From: Fodinibius roseus
Lineage (GTDB): Bacteria > Bacteroidota > Rhodothermia > Balneolales > Balneolaceae
Reading direction: 5' to 3'
DNA: 64,000 nucleotides
Assembly: GCF_900129315.1 (NCBI RefSeq)
Contig: NZ_FQUS01000020.1
Span: forward strand, 30,730-94,729
Shown: positions 36,276 through 45,454 of the stretch, piece after piece
Layout of the letters: the number at the start of each line of letters is the position of its first letter
Position numbering within the stretch: position 1 is the first letter of the stretch
Position numbers and translations under genes: made by a program
The notes under the pieces: model-generated
Told to the model about the DNA's origin: nothing
The model's database searches: none
What the model saw: the letters and a program-made list of their open reading frames with translations, nothing else

Positions 36276-36485
36276 ATGACTATTGTTTTACTCACCAATC
36301 AGCTTCCATCAAAATCAAAAACCGATAAGGTGGATGCGAAGACCTTGACTGGACTGCTTCGGTTTAGGACCGTAATCTGGCGGCTTGATACGGATATATC
36401 GGGCATATTGCACGCAGCACGAATCAGCAACTTCAGTAAGGAACGGTTTCTCCGGAAAATAGCTGGAGATATTGTGCAATTCTGA
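36276..36485 (+). pseudogene. Fragment resembling an IS110-family transposase
   Basis: The frame from 36276 reads NQLPSKSKTDKVDAKTLTGLL. This resembles the K-T-D-K-x-D-A segment of the DEDD-type IS110 transposase, near the second Asp of the active site. The rest of the 70-residue frame does not continue the family. It is a remnant at best. It lies between the ferric reductase-like gene and korA. Confidence 0.4.
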
Positions 36486-36617
36486 CGGATCTGCACCCTC
36501 TCATGCAAGTTGAAAACACAGAGTTGAAAAAAGAACTAAATTCAAATACCCATTATTCCTTTTAAATTCATAAGTTAATCGTAACTTGAGCTTTAATCAA
36601 CATATTGATACCACAAA

Positions 36618-38495
36618 ATGAGTGTACAAAATAAGGTCCAGGAAGAAGTCACCATCCGTTTTGCCGGCGATTCCGGGGACGGGATGCAGCTTACCGGCTC
36701 CCTTTTCACCAATACCACCGCCCTGGAGGGCAACGACCTGAGAACCCTGCCTGAATTTCCCGCGGAAATACGCGCCCCGGCCGGTACGGTTCCGGGCGTC
36801 TCCTCCTTCCAGCTTCACTTCGGAAGCAAGGAGATCCTGACCCCGGGCGACAAGTGTGATGTATTGGTTGTGATGAATGCAGCCGCGCTGAAGGCAAACC
36901 TGTCGTTACTGGGTTCGGGTGGGATCATTATTGCCAATACGTCCGGGTTCGACAAGCGAAATCTGAATCTCGCTAAATATGAGACGGAAGTAAGTCCGCT
37001 GGAAGACGATTCACTGGCCGATTATAATGTCCTCGAAGTAGACATCACCAAGATCACAAAAGAAAGTCTGTCAGACTCCCCACTCGGCTATAAAGAGGTG
37101 GAACGGTGTAAAAACATGTTTGTACTGGGGCTGCTCTACTGGATGTACAACCGGCCGCTTCAGTCCACGATTACGTTCCTGAAAAAGAAATTTAAGGACA
37201 AGCAGGGTATTGCCAATGCCAACATCAAGGTGCTGAAGGAGGGATACCATTACGGGGAGACCACCGAGGTCTTCAGTTCGCGTTATACGGTAAAGGAGGC
37301 ATCTCTAAAACCAGGCACCTACCGGAATATCACCGGTACCGACGCCACAGTATTGGGACTCGTATCTGCTGCCCACCAGAGCAGACTGCCGTTATTCTTT
37401 GGTTCGTATCCCATAACACCGGCTTCGGACATCCTGCATGGACTTTCAAAACAAAAACATTTTGGAGTGTATACTTTTCAGGCTGAAGATGAGATTGCAG
37501 CCGTGTCTTCTGCAATCGGTGCAGCCTTTGGAGGCAGTCTCGGCGTAACCAGTTCTTCGGGCCCGGGGATCGCCCTGAAAGGAGAAGCCATAGGGCTGGC
37601 CGTAATGCTGGAGCTGCCGCTGGTGATACTCAACATACAGCGAGCGGGACCGTCAACCGGGATGCCCACAAAAACCGAACAGGCCGACCTGATGCAGGCG
37701 ATGTACGGGCGAAATGGCGAGAGCCCGATTGCAATCGTGGCTCCCCGTTCGCCGGCCGATTGTTTTGAGTCGGTATTCGAAGCATGCCGAATCGCGCTGG
37801 AGCATATGATACCGGTCATGTATCTCTCCGACGGCTACCTGGCCAATGGTTCTGAACCGTGGAAGTTCCCCGAAACAAAAGATTTGCCTGAGATAGAAGT
37901 AAAGTTTGAACCTGCCCGGACAAACAACGGACCGGAAAATGGCGAGACGGATAAGTTTTTACCGTATGTGCGGGACAAACGGTTTGTCCGCTCCTGGTCC
38001 ATACCCGGTACCGGGGGACTGGAGCACCGCGTAGGCGGACTTGAGAAGGAGGATGAGACCGGTGATATCTCCTACGATCCCGACAACCATGAAAAAATGG
38101 TAAAGATGCGGGAGGCCAAGCGGGACAAAATCGCCGGGTTCATTCCACTCCAGGAAATTGACAACGGCGTGGAAAACGGTGAAACGGTGATTGTGGGATG
38201 GGGATCGACCTACGGTTCCATCCGGACGGCCGTGCATGAATTAAGGCAGGAGGGGATGGACGTGTCCCATATTCATATCCGGTATCTTTCCCCCTTTCCG
38301 AGGAACCTGGAAAAATTGCTGAAGGGATATGACACTGTGCTGGTTCCCGAGATCAACAACGGCCAGCTGGTGCGCCTGCTCCGGTCGGAGCTCATGATCC
38401 GGGCGAAAGGCATCAACAAGATCAAAGGCCGGCCGTTCGGTGTTGAAGAGCTCAAAAAAGAGATAAAAAACGGAATCGGCTCCTCAGTAGCGTAA
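36618..38495 (+). CDS. korA: 2-oxoglutarate:ferredoxin oxidoreductase alpha subunit (gamma-alpha fusion)
   Basis: KorA and KorB form a thiamine-diphosphate enzyme that oxidatively decarboxylates 2-oxoglutarate (or a related 2-oxoacid) to the acyl-CoA, reducing ferredoxin. The 625-residue protein fuses the gamma domain (residues 1-190, FAGDSGDGMQLTGSLFTN) to the alpha domain. The alpha domain carries the family segments FFGSYPITPASDILHGL, FQAEDEIAAVSSAIGAAFGG and TSSSGPGIALKGEAIGLAVM, then the C-terminal EINNGQLVRLLRSEL. No Fe-S cluster motif is present. Followed by korB after 28 bases, in one operon. Confidence 0.93.
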   Translation: MSVQNKVQEEVTIRFAGDSGDGMQLTGSLFTNTTALEGNDLRTLPEFPAEIRAPAGTVPGVSSFQLHFGSKEILTPGDKCDVLVVMNAAALKANLSLLGSGGIIIANTSGFDKRNLNLAKYETEVSPLEDDSLADYNVLEVDITKITKESLSDSPLGYKEVERCKNMFVLGLLYWMYNRPLQSTITFLKKKFKDKQGIANANIKVLKEGYHYGETTEVFSSRYTVKEASLKPGTYRNITGTDATVLGLVSAAHQSRLPLFFGSYPITPASDILHGLSKQKHFGVYTFQAEDEIAAVSSAIGAAFGGSLGVTSSSGPGIALKGEAIGLAVMLELPLVILNIQRAGPSTGMPTKTEQADLMQAMYGRNGESPIAIVAPRSPADCFESVFEACRIALEHMIPVMYLSDGYLANGSEPWKFPETKDLPEIEVKFEPARTNNGPENGETDKFLPYVRDKRFVRSWSIPGTGGLEHRVGGLEKEDETGDISYDPDNHEKMVKMREAKRDKIAGFIPLQEIDNGVENGETVIVGWGSTYGSIRTAVHELRQEGMDVSHIHIRYLSPFPRNLEKLLKGYDTVLVPEINNGQLVRLLRSELMIRAKGINKIKGRPFGVEELKKEIKNGIGSSVA

Positions 38496-38523
38496 CCTAT
38501 TTATTCATTCAAAGCATATCATT

Positions 38524-39600
38524 ATGACTATTGAAACGAAAATATCAGAACACCTGAAGCAGAAGGAGAACGGAAACGGTGAGGAAAAATACAGCAGCAA
38601 GGATTTCTCTTCCGACCAGGATGTGCGATGGTGTCCCGGTTGTGGTGACTATACCATCCTGAAACAGGTGCAAAAAACAATGCCGAAAATCGGTGTGGAC
38701 AAGGAGGATATCGTATTTATCTCCGGAATCGGCTGTGCGGCCCGTTTTCCATATTATATGGATACCTTTGGTATGCACTCCATCCATGGAAGAGCTCCGG
38801 CCATATCGACCGGCCTGAAAGTGAGCCGGCCGGACCTGAGCGTCTGGATCATCACGGGTGATGGTGACTCCCTCTCTATCGGTGCCAACCACTTTGTCCA
38901 GCTGCTGCGGCGAAATGTGGATGTGAATTTGCTGTTGTTCAATAACCAGATCTATGGTTTGACGAAAGGACAGTATTCCCCTACCTCCCCGGAAGGATCC
39001 ACTACCAAGTCGACTCCTTTCGGTTCGATCGACCACCCGTTCAATCCTCTTTCACTGAGCATGGGAGCCGATGGCACCTTTGTGGCCCGGACGATGGACC
39101 GCGATCCCCGACACATGCAGCAAATGCTGCAACGGTCCCATCAGCATAAAGGAACCTCCATGCTGGAGATCTACCAAAACTGTATTGTGTTTAATGACGG
39201 CGCCTTTGAACTCTTTACCGATCGGAAAACACGTCCCCGGGAGGCGATCTACCTGGAAGATGGCCAGCCCCTGTTATTCGGCAAGGATAATGAGAAGGGA
39301 ATCCGCCTTGATGGCCTGAAACCCGAAGTGGTTTCGCTTGAAGACGGTGGTTATAGCAAAGAGGACCTCTGGACCCACGACGAAGGGGATAAAACCAAGG
39401 CCTACCTGCTGTCGCAATTCTTCGACGCTCCTGCGCCCGGTGAAACACAGATGCCGCGGCCATTCGGGGTACTTTATGCCGTAGAACGCCCCTGTTATGA
39501 TGAAGAGGTCAGTAATCAAATTGATGCTGCTGTAGAGCAAAAGGGACAGGGTGAGCTGGACGATTTGCTGCAGGGCCCTGAAACCTGGGAGATCAAGTAA
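38524..39600 (+). CDS. korB: 2-oxoglutarate:ferredoxin oxidoreductase beta subunit
   Basis: This beta subunit of 358 residues binds thiamine diphosphate and the Fe-S cluster. The WCPGCGDY motif, SGIGCAARFPYYM, the GDGDSLSIGAN thiamine-binding motif and LFNNQIYGLTKGQYSPTS are standard for this family. The cysteines (CPGC and GIGC) fit a [4Fe-4S] ligand set. Operon partner of korA. A roughly 60-residue acidic, variable C-terminal extension follows the catalytic core. Confidence 0.95.
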   Translation: MTIETKISEHLKQKENGNGEEKYSSKDFSSDQDVRWCPGCGDYTILKQVQKTMPKIGVDKEDIVFISGIGCAARFPYYMDTFGMHSIHGRAPAISTGLKVSRPDLSVWIITGDGDSLSIGANHFVQLLRRNVDVNLLLFNNQIYGLTKGQYSPTSPEGSTTKSTPFGSIDHPFNPLSLSMGADGTFVARTMDRDPRHMQQMLQRSHQHKGTSMLEIYQNCIVFNDGAFELFTDRKTRPREAIYLEDGQPLLFGKDNEKGIRLDGLKPEVVSLEDGGYSKEDLWTHDEGDKTKAYLLSQFFDAPAPGETQMPRPFGVLYAVERPCYDEEVSNQIDAAVEQKGQGELDDLLQGPETWEIK

Positions 39601-39685
39601 GCCGGCATGATGTCTAAAAGAAGGATACCATCCTTTCCTTGGTTCTTAGGCGCTAGACAGAACATAGCTTTTGGGTGTAGTAATT

Positions 39686-40113
39686 TCACTTAACGCATGC
39701 CTTAAAGTTGCGATAGAATTTGATGGCATCATCAACAAACAAATCGGGAGATTCCATGGCCGTAAAATGGTCTCCTTCTGGTATATCCATCCAATGAACA
39801 AGAATAAAATTACTTTCTACCCATTTTCGGTGAGAAGGTAATACGTCATTTGAAAATTGTGCTATACCCGTTGGAACAATGATCTTTTCTAATTCAGGAA
39901 GTTAATGTGTGTTTTCATAGTAAATATGATTTGCAGTTCCGATGGAGTTGTTTAACCAATAAATCATCATGTTGATCAGCAGTTCGTCTTTGTGTAATCT
40001 GTTTTCAAGATTTCCGTCACAGTCGCTCCAGGCATAAAATTTCTCACGTATCCAGACAGCCAGACCTGCATGAGAGTCTGAAAGGCCATAGGCAAGCGTT
40101 ATCGGTTCGTTGT
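39686..40113 (-). pseudogene. Decayed epoxide hydrolase-like alpha/beta hydrolase
   Basis: On the minus strand, with an internal stop, the reading gives ITLAYGLSDSHAGLAVWI, then REKFYAWSDCDGNLENR, then MMIYWLNNSIGTANHIYYE. After a TAA at 39899-39903 it continues PTGIAQFSNDVLP and LVHWMDIPEGDHFTAMESP. This is the C-terminal part of the soluble epoxide hydrolase family, with the catalytic His in GDHF. The N-terminal half with the nucleophile Asp is missing. It lies directly after the arr gene. Confidence 0.7.
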
Positions 40114-40120
40114 TTTATCA

Positions 40121-40558
40121 TTATTCGTCATTAAGAGAATTAATTCCTTGTTCTTTCAGTTTCTCCAATTTGTCTTTCATTGCTTTGAGTTGTTCTATTG
40201 GGTGTCCTTGCCAAATGGTTACTTCTCCGACAACTCTAAAAGGTTCGGTTGAGCGGTATGATTTTGTCGGATTACCAGGAAATTTTCTGTCGGTCAAATC
40301 AGGATCGTCTTCAATTTTCCCGGTTGGTTCTACCAAATATATTCGTTCCCGACCTTCGCCTAATGCAAGTTCAGCTCCCCAAATGGCGGCATCAAGTGTC
40401 GCAGATAAAAAAATATATTTTGCATTTTTATGCTGCCCAAAATTTGAATTGAAACCAGTTTCAACGAGGTCGCCAATTTTCAAATCTGCTTTTGTACCAT
40501 GAAAATAAGTTTGAGCAAATGGAGTTGCCACTTTGGTATTATTTTTTGCTTCTGCCAT
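40121..40558 (-). CDS. arr: Rifamycin ADP-ribosyltransferase Arr
   Basis: Arr ADP-ribosylates the ansa-bridge hydroxyl of rifamycins using NAD+, giving rifampicin resistance. The 145-residue protein has the family signature from YFHGTKADLKIGDLVETGF and FNSNFGQ through SATLDAAIWGAELALGEG and VEPTGKIEDDPDLTDRKF, then FPGNPTKSYRSTEPFRVVGEV. Length matches Arr-ms/Arr-2-type proteins. It is followed by a decayed hydrolase and sits in an accessory stretch of small genes. The natural substrate in an environmental host may not be a rifamycin. Confidence 0.95.
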   Translation of the reverse strand: MAEAKNNTKVATPFAQTYFHGTKADLKIGDLVETGFNSNFGQHKNAKYIFLSATLDAAIWGAELALGEGRERIYLVEPTGKIEDDPDLTDRKFPGNPTKSYRSTEPFRVVGEVTIWQGHPIEQLKAMKDKLEKLKEQGINSLNDE

Positions 40559-40915
40559 TTTTAAATTTATTTCATTGAGGATTTTTATAAATGCTGGTTA
40601 TACGGCTTTAGATCAGGTTTAAATTTGATTTATGGATATTGTGTTAACGGCAAGATATATCTGACTAAGCTTAAAAGGGTTTTCCAGGCTCTTCATATGG
40701 AATGAGATGAGCAGAGTTTTTAAACCAAATTTCCTTTTTATAGGATGTGGATACCTTATTAAGCTATTGTTGGGTAGGCGCAGAGGACGTTGTATAATCA
40801 TGGCGACCCATAAACATGACCACTGGGATCGGAAATTTATTTACGCCCGCGAAATCAACCTCCAAAAACTCGTCCAAAACGCGCATTAGCGTAAAGAGAC
40901 TTCCGTTATCAATCC
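40559..40915. other. Intergenic spacer with no recognised feature
   Basis: About 360 AT-rich bases between arr and the DinB-like gene. Several short frames exist on both strands but none has family features. No RNA or repeat was recognised. Confidence 0.35.
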
Positions 40916-41434
40916 TTAACTATTCAAATATTTTTCCTTAATAAAGTTACAGTGATGCAAATTATGCCCAACAATCGTAAAGCCAAGTGTTCTTGGTGTA
41001 TAGGTCAGTTCATTTGCAGATGCTTTAAAGTCAAACATTTCCTCTGTCATGTTTCTAAACAACCTAATAGTTGACCTTCGAACGGCTACATAATCTTCTT
41101 GCAAGTCAAATAGTTCTACGTCAGTTTGATTCGCGTTTTCTACATAATGTTTTTGATCAAAGCCTGCCAAAGGCGTTTTGTCAAATCGTGAAAATCGAAA
41201 AGCTCTGTATGAGAATACTCTTTCGCTATCAATTATATGCCGCAAAACTTCCTTGATGGTCCATTTTCCGGGTTCGTAAGAAAAGTTTTCCAGTTCAGGC
41301 GTAATCAATTTGTAAATGTCCATCGTCAATTCTTTACTTTTTTCAAGTTCAAAAAGTAAATTATCTGTCTCAACTAAGTCAAAATAATAATGGCAGTACT
41401 CTGGAGCCTCCTTATAAAGGTCTTCATTTTTCAT
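40916..41434 (-). CDS. DinB-family four-helix-bundle protein
   Basis: DinB/YfiT-type proteins are four-helix bundles that often bind a metal through three histidines and may carry out bacillithiol- or mycothiol-dependent transfer reactions. The 172-residue protein shows EPGKWTIKEVLRHIIDSERVF (first His), FDQKHYVENAN and the C-terminal GHNLHHCNFIKE His pair. No redox partner is adjacent. The function in this host is unknown. Confidence 0.85.
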   Translation of the reverse strand: MKNEDLYKEAPEYCHYYFDLVETDNLLFELEKSKELTMDIYKLITPELENFSYEPGKWTIKEVLRHIIDSERVFSYRAFRFSRFDKTPLAGFDQKHYVENANQTDVELFDLQEDYVAVRRSTIRLFRNMTEEMFDFKASANELTYTPRTLGFTIVGHNLHHCNFIKEKYLNS

Positions 41435-41816
41435 AAATGATAGTTATGTAGTTTTATAATTTGTGTTTTTATTCTATTAGTGAAAAGTACTGATTGTAAA
41501 TATTTATACCTACAGGACCGTTTTTAACTCATCTCCAAAATTTTGACAGGACAAATCGATTCCAAGAGAATCAGCATATTCTTTGAATAACATTTGTCCC
41601 TGATCGATCTGTCTGCGCCTGAATGATGTCCATAGCTTTTAGTTATCTTTGTCAATAGGGGTTTAGTGTATGGGTGATTGTCCGAAGACTCTCACTTATC
41701 CGAAACTTATTTTCATTATTTCATAACCGCTTAGTAGTTGGTGAAATTAAGGTCAAAACGGACAGGGGAGGTTGAGACGAGCGGTTTAAGGTCATCTTAT
41801 GTGCTATTCCAATTGT
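41435..41816. other. Intergenic region with a gene remnant
   Basis: About 380 bases, AT-rich. It contains the GNAT fragment at 41510-41620 but no intact gene. Confidence 0.4.
41510..41620 (-). pseudogene. N-terminal fragment of a GNAT acetyltransferase
   Basis: The frame ending at the TAG at 41510-41512 reads LFKEYADSLGIDLSCQNFGDEL. This resembles the first helices of GNAT acetyltransferases (consensus LFREYAxSLGFDLxFQxFxxEL). The acetyl-CoA binding part is missing. A decay remnant. Confidence 0.45.
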
Positions 41817-42431
41817 TTATTCGGGATCAGTACCCTGTGAAGAAACAACTTCATCCTGATGATGTATTTGTAACGCTTTAGCGTACAGGCGAATAGGGTC
41901 CCCTTGAGGCGTACTTCTTTCAACGCCCCAAACCGTGCCTGGAAAGTCCTGCTGCTTTTGAATATTCCAGATGGCATTGTGTTCGTTGGGAGGGAGAATC
42001 TCGGCAGGGTTACCAACCGCGACCCACCCTATGGGGACAGTTGTGTTGGGTTCAAGGACCGTGTTAACATGTACAATCCCATTTATTCTCACTTCTGAAC
42101 CCACTTTGATATGAACTCCATTAAAAATCGTTGAACCGGTCGCCAAAAATACGTTGCTTTCGATTTTACAACCGGAAAGATGGGAATGCGGGCCAATTAA
42201 GACGGAGTCCCCAATACTGACGGCGTGCCTGGGCGTCCCCCGTACTACCGCCTGTTCCATGACCACGCAGTCCTCACCAATGTTCACCGGACCACCCTCA
42301 TCGGTGATCACGGCACCAAAGAGTACACGGGTACCTTTTCCAATGGATACTTTACCACGGATGACTGCATTTGGCGCTATATAGGCATCTTCGTGGATTA
42401 CAGGTTTGTGTTCACGATATTTTAAGTACAT
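41817..42431 (-). CDS. Left-handed beta-helix hexapeptide protein (gamma-carbonic anhydrase-like)
   Basis: This 204-residue protein consists of hexapeptide repeats of the left-handed beta-helix fold (IAPNAVIRGKVSIGKGTRVLF onward) with an extended loop. Histidines in GTPRHAVS and GPHSHLSG sit where gamma-carbonic anhydrases bind zinc. Such proteins include gamma-carbonic anhydrases, acyltransferases and YrdA/PaaY-like proteins. Carbonic anhydrase activity is not certain. Confidence 0.7.
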   Translation of the reverse strand: MYLKYREHKPVIHEDAYIAPNAVIRGKVSIGKGTRVLFGAVITDEGGPVNIGEDCVVMEQAVVRGTPRHAVSIGDSVLIGPHSHLSGCKIESNVFLATGSTIFNGVHIKVGSEVRINGIVHVNTVLEPNTTVPIGWVAVGNPAEILPPNEHNAIWNIQKQQDFPGTVWGVERSTPQGDPIRLYAKALQIHHQDEVVSSQGTDPE

Positions 42432-42549
42432 ACTTAGATAAGTATAATTGAGATTTAAAAGGCCAATAACGGCCTTATATATAAGTCGGCGGTTCAGCCG
42501 AAGACCTGGATTTGTTTGACGCAGGAGGGAAGCGCCCCTAATGCGCCTG

Positions 42550-43206
42550 TCAGCTGCTTGTGGTTTTCTTCTTTATAATTATGTGGGTTGCATTATCAGT
42601 AGCTACACGATCGGTACATGCATAACCCAATGTTGGCAAATCAATTTCTGAGAAAAGATGCTCTCCCTTTCCTAAAAGAATAGGCGAAATAGCAATGTGC
42701 ATCTCGTCTATCAATTTAGCAGTTAGATATTGCCGGATCGTACTGACGCCTCCACTCAGCCGTACATCTTTGCCATTTGCCGATTTAAATGCCTGCTCAA
42801 GGGCAGAATGAATGCCTTCTGTGACAAAGTAAAAAATAGTTCCACCTTCCATTTCAACAGGTTCCCGTTTATGATTGCTCAAAATGAAAACTGGAGAATG
42901 GTAGGGCGGATTATCTCCCCACCATCCTTTCCAATCAGTATTAGGCTGGCCACGATACGGGCTAAACATATTACGCCCCATAATCCATGCGCCAATATTC
43001 TTGAACCCTCTTTCAGCAAATTCATTATCAACTCCAGTGGTACCTTCATTTTTTCCAAGTACTTCTTGTTGAAAGGTCTTTGTGGGGAAGAACCACTGAT
43101 GCAGATTTTGCCCTCCAACTCCCAACGGGTTATCCATATCTTGATTAGGGCCTGCTCCATATCCATCAATGGATATCGAAAAACTTTCAACTCGTAACTT
43201 TTGCAT
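42550..43206 (-). CDS. RibD C-terminal/dihydrofolate-reductase-like protein
   Basis: This 218-residue protein has the RibD-C fold: a start ESFSISIDGYGAGPNQDMDN, the conserved IGAWIMGRNMFSPYRG, a PVFILSNHKREP segment, and DVRLSGGVSTIRQYL in the nucleotide-binding region. Such proteins reduce small substrates with NADPH. They are often orphan, and their natural substrates are unknown. The ATG at 43206 is preferred over a TTG at 43218. Confidence 0.82.
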   Translation of the reverse strand: MQKLRVESFSISIDGYGAGPNQDMDNPLGVGGQNLHQWFFPTKTFQQEVLGKNEGTTGVDNEFAERGFKNIGAWIMGRNMFSPYRGQPNTDWKGWWGDNPPYHSPVFILSNHKREPVEMEGGTIFYFVTEGIHSALEQAFKSANGKDVRLSGGVSTIRQYLTAKLIDEMHIAISPILLGKGEHLFSEIDLPTLGYACTDRVATDNATHIIIKKKTTSS

Positions 43207-43328
43207 TTTTTTCTCCAAGCGGGTTTGAAAATTTAATATTTATCAGTTGGCTCTGTTTAATAATTTCTGTCTGTTAATTCGTCATCATTCTCACGAGGCT
43301 ATTTCAAATGTCACAAACTCGACTTTGA

Positions 43329-44180
43329 TTATGAATTTTTCTGCAACCAATTCGTTAATGTTTTGTTAAATTTCACAGCCTCCTCTAATTGCGGTGTGTG
43401 TCCGCTCTCTTCAAATAATTTGAAAGTAACATTCTGGAAATTTGGTAACATCGGTTCCCACAAAGTATGTGGGACAACGAAATCATATCGACCCATTGTT
43501 ACTAAAATTGGAAGCTTTAGTAGCTTTCCATCCATCTTGTAATTACGAAACAAATCTCGAAAAGCATTAACTGCCCTCATTTCAAAGTTCATATCCTGCC
43601 AAAGCCAACTTGCATCATAGGTTGGATCGTACCAATACATTGGCGCATCAGTAACATACTCCGCTACAAAAGCTTCTTTGGGAGATAAAGATGTTAGCTG
43701 TCTTTTCTTCAAGGATTTACGGCGTCTTTGCAGTATTTGCTTCCGATAATCCGTAGCAAAATTGGCCCAATAAGATTTACTTTCTTTTACGGTAGTTTCG
43801 ATATCAAAGGGTGGTGAACCAACTATGACCACATGTGAAATATGCCGGGGATATTTCCGGGCATACTCTAAGGCAATATTGCCGTGATGGGAATGCCCAA
43901 AAATTACAAAATCATCTAATCCCTCAGCTAAACGCACTGTTTCAATACATTCTGCATAAAACTCAAAACTTATCTTTTCCTTCTGGAAACCAGAAGAAAA
44001 TTGAACGAAGTGAGGAAGATCCGTATAAGTGATTCTAAACGAGTTCCTCAAGTCCTGAGAAAATGTCTTTGGATAATACACCGATGAGCCTATAACAAGA
44101 ATCGGCCTACCTTTTCCTTCTGAAACACATCTTAGGGGGATACCGGCAATTTCAACTGTCTTATTTTGTAAGCGAATCAT
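43329..44180 (-). CDS. Alpha/beta hydrolase (proline-iminopeptidase-like)
   Basis: This 283-residue serine hydrolase has the nucleophile elbow FGHSHHGNIALEYA, an oxyanion segment near VIGSSVYYP and a C-terminal His (EESGHTPQLEE). The acid is probably in GRYDFVVP. Substrate unknown. It is co-transcribed with a DoxX-like gene 4 bases upstream and with a Crp-type regulator further upstream. Confidence 0.8.
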   Translation of the reverse strand: MIRLQNKTVEIAGIPLRCVSEGKGRPILVIGSSVYYPKTFSQDLRNSFRITYTDLPHFVQFSSGFQKEKISFEFYAECIETVRLAEGLDDFVIFGHSHHGNIALEYARKYPRHISHVVIVGSPPFDIETTVKESKSYWANFATDYRKQILQRRRKSLKKRQLTSLSPKEAFVAEYVTDAPMYWYDPTYDASWLWQDMNFEMRAVNAFRDLFRNYKMDGKLLKLPILVTMGRYDFVVPHTLWEPMLPNFQNVTFKLFEESGHTPQLEEAVKFNKTLTNWLQKNS

Positions 44181-44184
44181 TGAC

Positions 44185-44640
44185 TCACCAGGGCTTTATA
44201 TTAAAGAACCATACCCATGCTATAAAAAAGAATTGCAACGGTATGCGAAACCAAAGATACCTGATTCCAGGCCCATTATAGGTTGTATTTTGATAATCAA
44301 TATGCTTCAAAGCTGCTTGAATATTTGCGGGCAAAAGACACACAAAAAAGATAATTAACAGAATAGAAATAGGGTATCGCAGGGACGGTATTAACAAGGC
44401 TATTGCCGCACAAATTTCAAGGATGCCGGTCAAGAAGACTACCTCTGATTTAAATGGGATAAAATCCGGCAACATCATAGTCATACCCTCTGAAAACATG
44501 AAGTGACCCGATGCAGTCATGAGGAGCATTACACACATTGCAATATTACCAGCTAGTATATAATCCAGGCTTTTTATAAACAGCCAACTAATTAACAGGC
44601 TTAGAAGAAATGTTATAAGAAGTACGAATAAAGGCTTCAT
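44185..44640 (-). CDS. DoxX-like inner membrane protein
   Basis: This 151-residue protein has four predicted membrane helices. The segments MTASGHFMFSEGMTMMLPDF and LTGILEICAAIALLIP are typical of the DoxX-like family. Members often accompany redox or detoxification functions. Its stop lies 4 bases before the hydrolase start, so the two are translated from one message. Confidence 0.72.
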   Translation of the reverse strand: MKPLFVLLITFLLSLLISWLFIKSLDYILAGNIAMCVMLLMTASGHFMFSEGMTMMLPDFIPFKSEVVFLTGILEICAAIALLIPSLRYPISILLIIFFVCLLPANIQAALKHIDYQNTTYNGPGIRYLWFRIPLQFFFIAWVWFFNIKPW

Positions 44641-44717
44641 TCAAATATGAAATTTTTCATGCTGTTTCTTTTGGGAAACAAAATAATTGAGGAAACCCCA
44701 AGATTCCTTGATTCAAA

Positions 44718-45251
44718 TCAAGAAATCCGACTTCTGACTCTGCTAAGAGTTTCTGGAGTCATCCCCAAGTAGGAGGCAAGATATTTTAAAGGGATGTGTT
44801 TGACCAAGTGAGGATACTTTTTGAGGAGCTTTTGATATTTTTCATCTGGATCCAAGGTTAGCAAATCCATTTCCCGCTTCGTTTTTTTGATGAATAAATT
44901 CTCGGCGGCAATACGACCAATCTTCTCACCATTATCCGTCTCGGCATAAACTTTTTGAAGCTGATCATAGGATATGGCACCACATTCAACATTTGTTAAG
45001 GAAATAATGGCTGATCTACTTGGTTGCCTAGTCAGGAATGATGAGTAGGCACTAAAAAACTCTCCTTCAAAGGCAAAATCTAACGTCTTTTCTTCCGTCC
45101 CTTTTAATACGATAAAACGAACTATCCCTTTCTTCAGGAAGTAAAGATTGTTTTCAATCTCATCGAAATTGGTGATGATCTGGTCTTTTTCAAAGCTTTT
45201 ATCTAGAAATTGATTGGTAAAAAAATCAGATCCTTCAACTTCACTACTCAT
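44718..45251 (-). CDS. Crp/Fnr-family transcriptional regulator
   Basis: This 177-residue regulator has an N-terminal cyclic-nucleotide-binding-type beta-barrel (LYFLKKGIVRFIVLKG, FEGEFFSAYSSFL). The C-terminal helix-turn-helix is PLKYLASYLGMTPETLSRVR. The nucleotide-binding site is not the classical cAMP site, as usual in Bacteroidota members. It precedes the DoxX-hydrolase pair in the same orientation and probably controls it. Confidence 0.9.
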   Translation of the reverse strand: MSSEVEGSDFFTNQFLDKSFEKDQIITNFDEIENNLYFLKKGIVRFIVLKGTEEKTLDFAFEGEFFSAYSSFLTRQPSRSAIISLTNVECGAISYDQLQKVYAETDNGEKIGRIAAENLFIKKTKREMDLLTLDPDEKYQKLLKKYPHLVKHIPLKYLASYLGMTPETLSRVRSRIS

Positions 45252-45454
45252 TCTTACTCTATTTTATTTAACCGAACTTAGCACTTGGCGACTAAGATTT
45301 TCAAGGAGATAACAGTTAATTGATTCAAATCAAGGTAAATTGTGAGGATCACACAGATCGGTTGCAACTTCTCTTTTGAAGAAATTTAAAAAGAGTTGTC
45401 CAACTTTTGATCTCACCAATGTTTTCGTGGGCAAGTCAAATGACCTAGCAACCT

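Noticed and set aside
40707..40889. 60-codon plus-strand frame between arr and the DinB-like gene
   Set aside because: No ribosome binding site, no family features and an AT-rich background in which such frames arise by chance.
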